Below are positions 6,968 through 10,050 of a stretch of DNA of 10,050 bases, in pieces. The DNA is from Bacteroidales bacterium (lineage in GTDB: Bacteria > Bacteroidota > Bacteroidia > Bacteroidales > WCHB1-69), in contig JAISDH010000241.1 of the NCBI GenBank assembly GCA_031264975.1, positions 1 to 10,050 of the forward strand. Reading direction: 5' to 3'. Position numbers and translations under genes: made by a program. The first letter of the stretch is position 1. Each line of letters starts with the position of its first letter. The notes below the pieces were generated by a model that was not told the DNA's origin, did no database searches, and saw nothing but the letters and a program-made list of their open reading frames with translations.

Positions 6968-7321
6968 TCATTTTACTACAAAGTAAACGCCAACCATAAT
7001 AATTACAACGCCAATCCAACGGGTAAGCGGCACTGCTTCGTTTAAAAACAAACACGCAGACAACAATCCTATAATATAACTGACGGATAATAGCGGATAG
7101 GCTAAACCAAATTCGTAATGCTTTAATACATACATCCAAGTAAACATTGCCGCCAGGGCGCAAACGCCGGAAGCCGCGAATTGCCATGTCGTAAACGCTG
7201 TTTTAAAAAATGTCCATTTCCACGAAAAAACGCCGAATAGCTGAACGGATATTTTTAAAAACGTTTGCGCCGCTACCAATAATATGCTTTGCGCTAATAT
7301 TAAACCTATTAATCTAAACAT
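6968..7321 (-). CDS. Small 4-TM SMR/EamA-family membrane protein (ArnE/ArnF-like)
   Basis: 117 residues with four predicted membrane helices (about 3-22, 43-66, 72-93 and 97-115), the size and layout of small multidrug resistance/half-EamA proteins. The second half, with GLAYPLLSVSYIIG (72-85), LNEAV (93-97) and RWIGVVIIMVGV (101-112), follows the pattern of ArnE/ArnF-type flippase subunits. The membrane-embedded Glu14 of EmrE is absent (Leu14), arguing against a drug pump. In this operon it may flip a lipid or polyprenyl-phosphate sugar across the inner membrane, in line with the DPM1-like glycosyltransferase downstream; this is inference. Its start codon overlaps the end of the chain length factor gene by 13 nt, indicating translational coupling. 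Confidence 0.8.
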   Translation of the reverse strand: MFRLIGLILAQSILLVAAQTFLKISVQLFGVFSWKWTFFKTAFTTWQFAASGVCALAAMFTWMYVLKHYEFGLAYPLLSVSYIIGLLSACLFLNEAVPLTRWIGVVIIMVGVYFVVK

Positions 7322-8379
7322 GATGATAAAAGTGTTAAGGAATGGTCTTTGTCTTGAAAATGATTATAGACCAAAATATTTTTAGGTATTGTAATCTCTT
7401 CTGTGCAGGCGTTATATAATAAAGATTGAGGAATGAACGCCTTTTGCAGTATGGTTGCCGCCGCATACAACCCCAAGCCGGAAGAAGTATACGATTCGCC
7501 AAAGATATGTTTATACCATACCATGGGTTTACGCGGGAAGATAGAAGAATGCATCTCTCTGTATATAACGTCGTTTTCCCTGTCCCCGTTTACGCCTGTC
7601 ACAAGAACGTCAATGTCATTTCTTGTTAAGTTATTTTTCTGCAGTAAGGAATCAACGGCATTGGTAAGTTGTTCTTTGGTTGGTTGATAGAGCAGTTCCA
7701 TGCCTTTGAGTTGACAGATAGAATCCGGTCTTAGACTGTTGCCGAGCATAAAGCTAACGGAACATTCGCCTGCAAAAGAACCTCTTGTATTTCCCTCTCT
7801 TAGTCTCTGTTCTGTTATTTGTCCTTCTTTCCAATACCCGATTTTGTCCAACAGTAAAAAATAATTGGGCGTAAGTTCATCATGTCCATTTACCATTGCC
7901 GTATGAATTTCTCCAAGTTCAAATTGAATGCAAGCGTCAAACAGCGCGCTGTCAAAAGACGTTCCTCGATGAGAATACGTATTATTATACCCATTGCATT
8001 TAAGGTGAATCGCTATTTGAGAACTGATGGTGTTGTGGGTTGACTGCATAAAATAAGTGGGAGGCAGTAGTTCTTCATTGTTTTCCAGCATGGCGGCGAT
8101 GAATTTTTCCGTATGTTCAATACAGCCCAATCCGGTACCGGTTATGATTGCATCAGGATTGTCTATTCCTGTTTGTTTGGTGATATGCAAGGCTGTTGCT
8201 AATGCCCGTTTGATAATTTTTCCCATTCTACGGGTAATCATGGGCGAGATGTAGGTTGAAAAATCCGGTTCAATAGAACGTACGTATCGTTCATTGTAAA
8301 TTATCGGCTCGGAAAACCACTTGTCCGAAAAAGGTTCCTGATTGGAGATTTGCGCTATTGAATGTATGAATATTCCCAT
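7309..8379 (-). CDS. Beta-ketoacyl synthase-like chain length factor (catalytically inactive)
   Basis: 356 residues, a divergent thiolase-fold ketosynthase of the beta-ketoacyl synthase-like N-terminal type seen beside KS genes in aryl-polyene-like clusters. Aligning by eye to the KS encoded next to it, its nucleophile region reads TYSHRGTSFDSA (134-145) against TLSTACSSAANA: the catalytic Cys is Gly139. The HGTGT region becomes TGVNGDREND, without His, and the GHT region becomes FGESYTSSG, so the second His is Glu. All three catalytic residues are therefore lost. Such proteins pair with an active KS as a heterodimer that controls chain length or substrate. It starts 3 bp after the KS stop and overlaps the next gene by 13 nt. 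Met1 (8379) is the only start giving the full N-terminal strand and this tight spacing. Confidence 0.88.
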   Translation of the reverse strand: MGIFIHSIAQISNQEPFSDKWFSEPIIYNERYVRSIEPDFSTYISPMITRRMGKIIKRALATALHITKQTGIDNPDAIITGTGLGCIEHTEKFIAAMLENNEELLPPTYFMQSTHNTISSQIAIHLKCNGYNNTYSHRGTSFDSALFDACIQFELGEIHTAMVNGHDELTPNYFLLLDKIGYWKEGQITEQRLREGNTRGSFAGECSVSFMLGNSLRPDSICQLKGMELLYQPTKEQLTNAVDSLLQKNNLTRNDIDVLVTGVNGDRENDVIYREMHSSIFPRKPMVWYKHIFGESYTSSGLGLYAAATILQKAFIPQSLLYNACTEEITIPKNILVYNHFQDKDHSLTLLSSCLD

Positions 8380-8382
8380 AAC

Positions 8383-9585
8383 TTAATCTATTCGTGAAAA
8401 AATACAGGCAGAATCGTTGCCTCCAAATCCAAAAGAATTGGTAAGTACATGTTTTAATGTGCGGGTTGGCTCGCTTTGAGTTGCCGGAATAAATGAACGC
8501 TCATTCATTGGCTGAGAGAAATTCAGGTTTACCGGAATAAAATTATACTGTAGCGCCAAAATAGAAATAACGCTTTCCACGCTTCCTGCCGCGCTGGTTG
8601 TATGACCGGTAAAAGATTTCGTAGAAGAAATATGAGGAACATTGTCGCCGAAAACGCGCATAATGGCAATTTCTTCCGTTTCGTCATTGTTTTGGGTTCC
8701 TGTTCCATGCGCGTTGATATAGTCAATATCTTTGCTTTGCAGGTTACTTTGTTTTAGTGACTTTGTCATTGCCAAATAAGCGCCTTCCCCGTCGGGCGAG
8801 GAAGCTGTTTGATGATGAGCGTCGCAGGTGTTGGCATAGCCGGACAACTTACAAATAGGGGTAATTTCTCTTTCTTTGACAGATTCTTCCGATTCAAGAA
8901 CAAGATAAGCAGCGCCTTCGCCTAAATTAAGTCCGGCTCTTGTTTTGTCAAAAGGTCTGCAAGGTTGTTTGTCTAAAATCATTAGCGTATTAAACCCGTT
9001 GAAATGGAACTTGCTTAAACATTCGCTACCACCCACCACGGCAACATCCACTTTGCCTGTCTTTATCAGGTTTGCTCCTAATATAATGGCATTTGCCGCC
9101 GACGAACATGCGGTAGAGAGTGTGGTCATCATATCAAAGACGCCGTTATATTCTGCGGCAATCAAATTTGTAGTGGCGCCGCAATCGTGCGTTTCGATAT
9201 ATTCATTTTTGCTGTTGTTTGACAGGAAGTCAGTATAATATTGTTCGCTTTTATCCATACCTCCAACGGTTGTACCGGAGATAAACGCTATTTTTCCGGG
9301 ACGTTTTTTAGTAATATTTGCTTCCTGTAACGCTTCTTTGAGGGCAATACGTCCCAGCAACGCCGTACGGGTATATATTTTCTCCGGTTCAATATCCAGC
9401 AATTGAAAAATTTGTTCGTTAGTCAACGGAACTTCGCCGACAGGAAATTCTTTATGAATGGTTTGCAGATAATGTACTTTACCTATACCTGTCTGTTTTT
9501 GTCGTAATGCTTGCAGGGTATTTGTTTTTCCTATTCCCAATCCTGTAACAATACCCATTCCCGTTATTAGAATTTGGGGTATCAT
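8383..9585 (-). CDS. Beta-ketoacyl-ACP synthase (FabF-like, KSalpha)
   Basis: 400 residues, normal for FabF-type (KAS II) synthases. The N-terminus ILITGMGIVTGLG is typical. The complete catalytic triad is present: Cys160 in STACSSAANA, His293 in AHGTGT and His328 in FTGHTTSAAG, plus Lys323 and the C-terminal NSFGFGGNDS loop. It catalyses decarboxylative condensation of malonyl-ACP with an acyl-ACP. Its location between an ACP gene and a dead KS partner indicates a type II polyketide/polyene KS-CLF system rather than housekeeping fatty acid synthesis; product identity is not determinable here. Its ATG abuts the ACP stop directly (TAAATG), implying coupled translation. Confidence 0.95.
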   Translation of the reverse strand: MIPQILITGMGIVTGLGIGKTNTLQALRQKQTGIGKVHYLQTIHKEFPVGEVPLTNEQIFQLLDIEPEKIYTRTALLGRIALKEALQEANITKKRPGKIAFISGTTVGGMDKSEQYYTDFLSNNSKNEYIETHDCGATTNLIAAEYNGVFDMMTTLSTACSSAANAIILGANLIKTGKVDVAVVGGSECLSKFHFNGFNTLMILDKQPCRPFDKTRAGLNLGEGAAYLVLESEESVKEREITPICKLSGYANTCDAHHQTASSPDGEGAYLAMTKSLKQSNLQSKDIDYINAHGTGTQNNDETEEIAIMRVFGDNVPHISSTKSFTGHTTSAAGSVESVISILALQYNFIPVNLNFSQPMNERSFIPATQSEPTRTLKHVLTNSFGFGGNDSACIFSRID

Positions 9586-9843
9586 TTATTTAGTTCTATG
9601 TTTGGCAATGTAGTCTGCCATTACTTTTACAGATTTAAATATTTCTTTCCCTTCCGTAGCGTTGGACAATTTTATGCCATAGTTTTTTTCCATTAAAACG
9701 ATTAATTCCAAAGCATCAATGGAGTCCAAACCTAATCCTTCACCGAACAAAGGCGCATTATCATCAATATCTTCGGGCTTTACCCCCTCCAAATTCAAAA
9801 CCTCAATAATCTCTTTTTTAAGCTCCAGAATAAATACTTCCAT
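9586..9843 (-). CDS. Acyl carrier protein
   Basis: 85 residues, the typical ACP size and acidic. The phosphopantetheine attachment site is Ser41 in LGLDSIDALEL, followed by the helix-II pattern and NYGIKL. It carries the growing acyl chain for the KS/CLF pair and the dehydratase. The start at 9843 is the only Met at the correct place and is preceded by an A-rich stretch (AAAATATAAACT), usual for Bacteroidetes, with no Shine-Dalgarno site. It is the first gene of the operon, downstream of the promoter and structured leader. Confidence 0.95.
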   Translation of the reverse strand: MEVFILELKKEIIEVLNLEGVKPEDIDDNAPLFGEGLGLDSIDALELIVLMEKNYGIKLSNATEGKEIFKSVKVMADYIAKHRTK

Positions 9844-9899
9844 AGTTTATATTTTGTTTATGTAACAATTTAATTTATAATAAAAAATAGTTGTCTTGT

Positions 9900-9980
9900 T
9901 CAATCTTCACCTGTATATAATTCTATGGAATAGAAGTTTCTACAACAATAGTCCGATTAGAAACAGGTGTTTTTGATTGA
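9900..9980 (-). promoter_or_regulatory. Structured 5' leader of the ACP-KS operon (three-helix RNA fold)
   Basis: Nested inverted repeats lie between the promoter and the ACP start. Outer stem: TCAATC (9900-9905) with GATTGA (9975-9980). Next stem: CACCTGT (9908-9914) with ACAGGTG (9963-9969). Inside are two hairpins: TTCTAT-GGA-ATAGAA (9921-9935) and GTTTCTA/TAGAAAC (9936-9942 and 9958-9964, 15-nt loop). The inner stem shares two bases (9963-9964) with the 7-bp stem, so helices form a compact three-way junction or compete. The fold would start almost at the predicted mRNA 5' end. It matches no riboswitch family I can name. Bases 9844-9899, between fold and start codon, are AT-rich and appear unstructured. 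Confidence 0.5.
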
Positions 9981-9985
9981 GGTTG

Positions 9986-10017
9986 CAAAGATACAAAATA
10001 TATCAATATATTTAACA
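9986..10017 (-). promoter_or_regulatory. Bacteroidetes-type promoter of the ACP-KS-CLF operon
   Basis: Read on the - strand, TATCTTTG (9993-9986) matches the Bacteroidetes -7 consensus TAnnTTTG exactly. A weak -33-like TGTT lies at 10017-10014 with a 20-nt spacer. Transcription would start around 9980, leaving a leader of about 135 nt before the ACP ATG. Bases 10018-10050 are AT-rich with nothing else recognised. Confidence 0.65.
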
Positions 10018-10050
10018 GCATGCTTCAAATATTAGTAATAATAATAAATA

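Noticed and set aside
8945..9238. 97-residue + strand open frame inside the ketosynthase gene
   Set aside because: Antisense shadow of a well-conserved KS coding region.

Overview
The window looks like a chromosomal segment of a Bacteroidetes (probably Bacteroidales) bacterium. The evidence is a very large secreted protein ending in a type IX secretion (T9SS) sorting domain, a Bacteroidetes-type promoter (TATCTTTG -7 box), A-rich translation starts without clear Shine-Dalgarno sites, and a KS/CLF/ACP lipid operon of the kind found in aryl-polyene and flexirubin gene clusters of this phylum.

Left part (1-4383, + strand): the 3' portion of one giant gene, open at the window edge. It encodes alternating right-handed beta-helix and CARDB/Ig-like modules, one jelly-roll (MAM-like) module and a C-terminal T9SS sorting domain. 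A strong hairpin at 4476-4503 follows it.

Middle (4384-5006): a gene-poor convergent intergenic region made largely of short repeats. These are a 7-bp repeat block, a GATTA/CCTG-rich stretch, a 25-bp direct repeat pair and an orphan + strand terminator. A second, inverted copy of the 7-bp repeat block, flanked by an 8-bp satellite, lies inside the 3' end of the glycosyltransferase gene (5021-5150) and encodes its odd C-terminal tail.

Right part (9993 down to 5007, - strand): one tightly packed operon. In transcription order it reads acyl carrier protein, active ketosynthase, catalytically dead ketosynthase partner (chain length factor), 4-TM SMR/EamA-type membrane protein, LolA-like periplasmic lipid carrier, FabZ-like hot-dog dehydratase and a DPM1-like family 2 glycosyltransferase. 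Junctions are 0, 3, -13, 24, 8 and 0 bp. A good promoter lies upstream of the ACP gene, followed by a leader that can fold into a three-helix RNA.

Inferred logic: ACP, KS and CLF extend a (poly)ene or fatty acyl chain and the hot-dog protein dehydrates it. The glycosyltransferase and SMR-type protein may decorate or flip a lipid, and the LolA-like protein would carry the product towards the outer membrane. No ketoreductase, starter-unit enzyme, MMPL exporter or acyltransferase is inside the window, so the pathway is either minimal, completed elsewhere, or truncated at the repeat-rich end.
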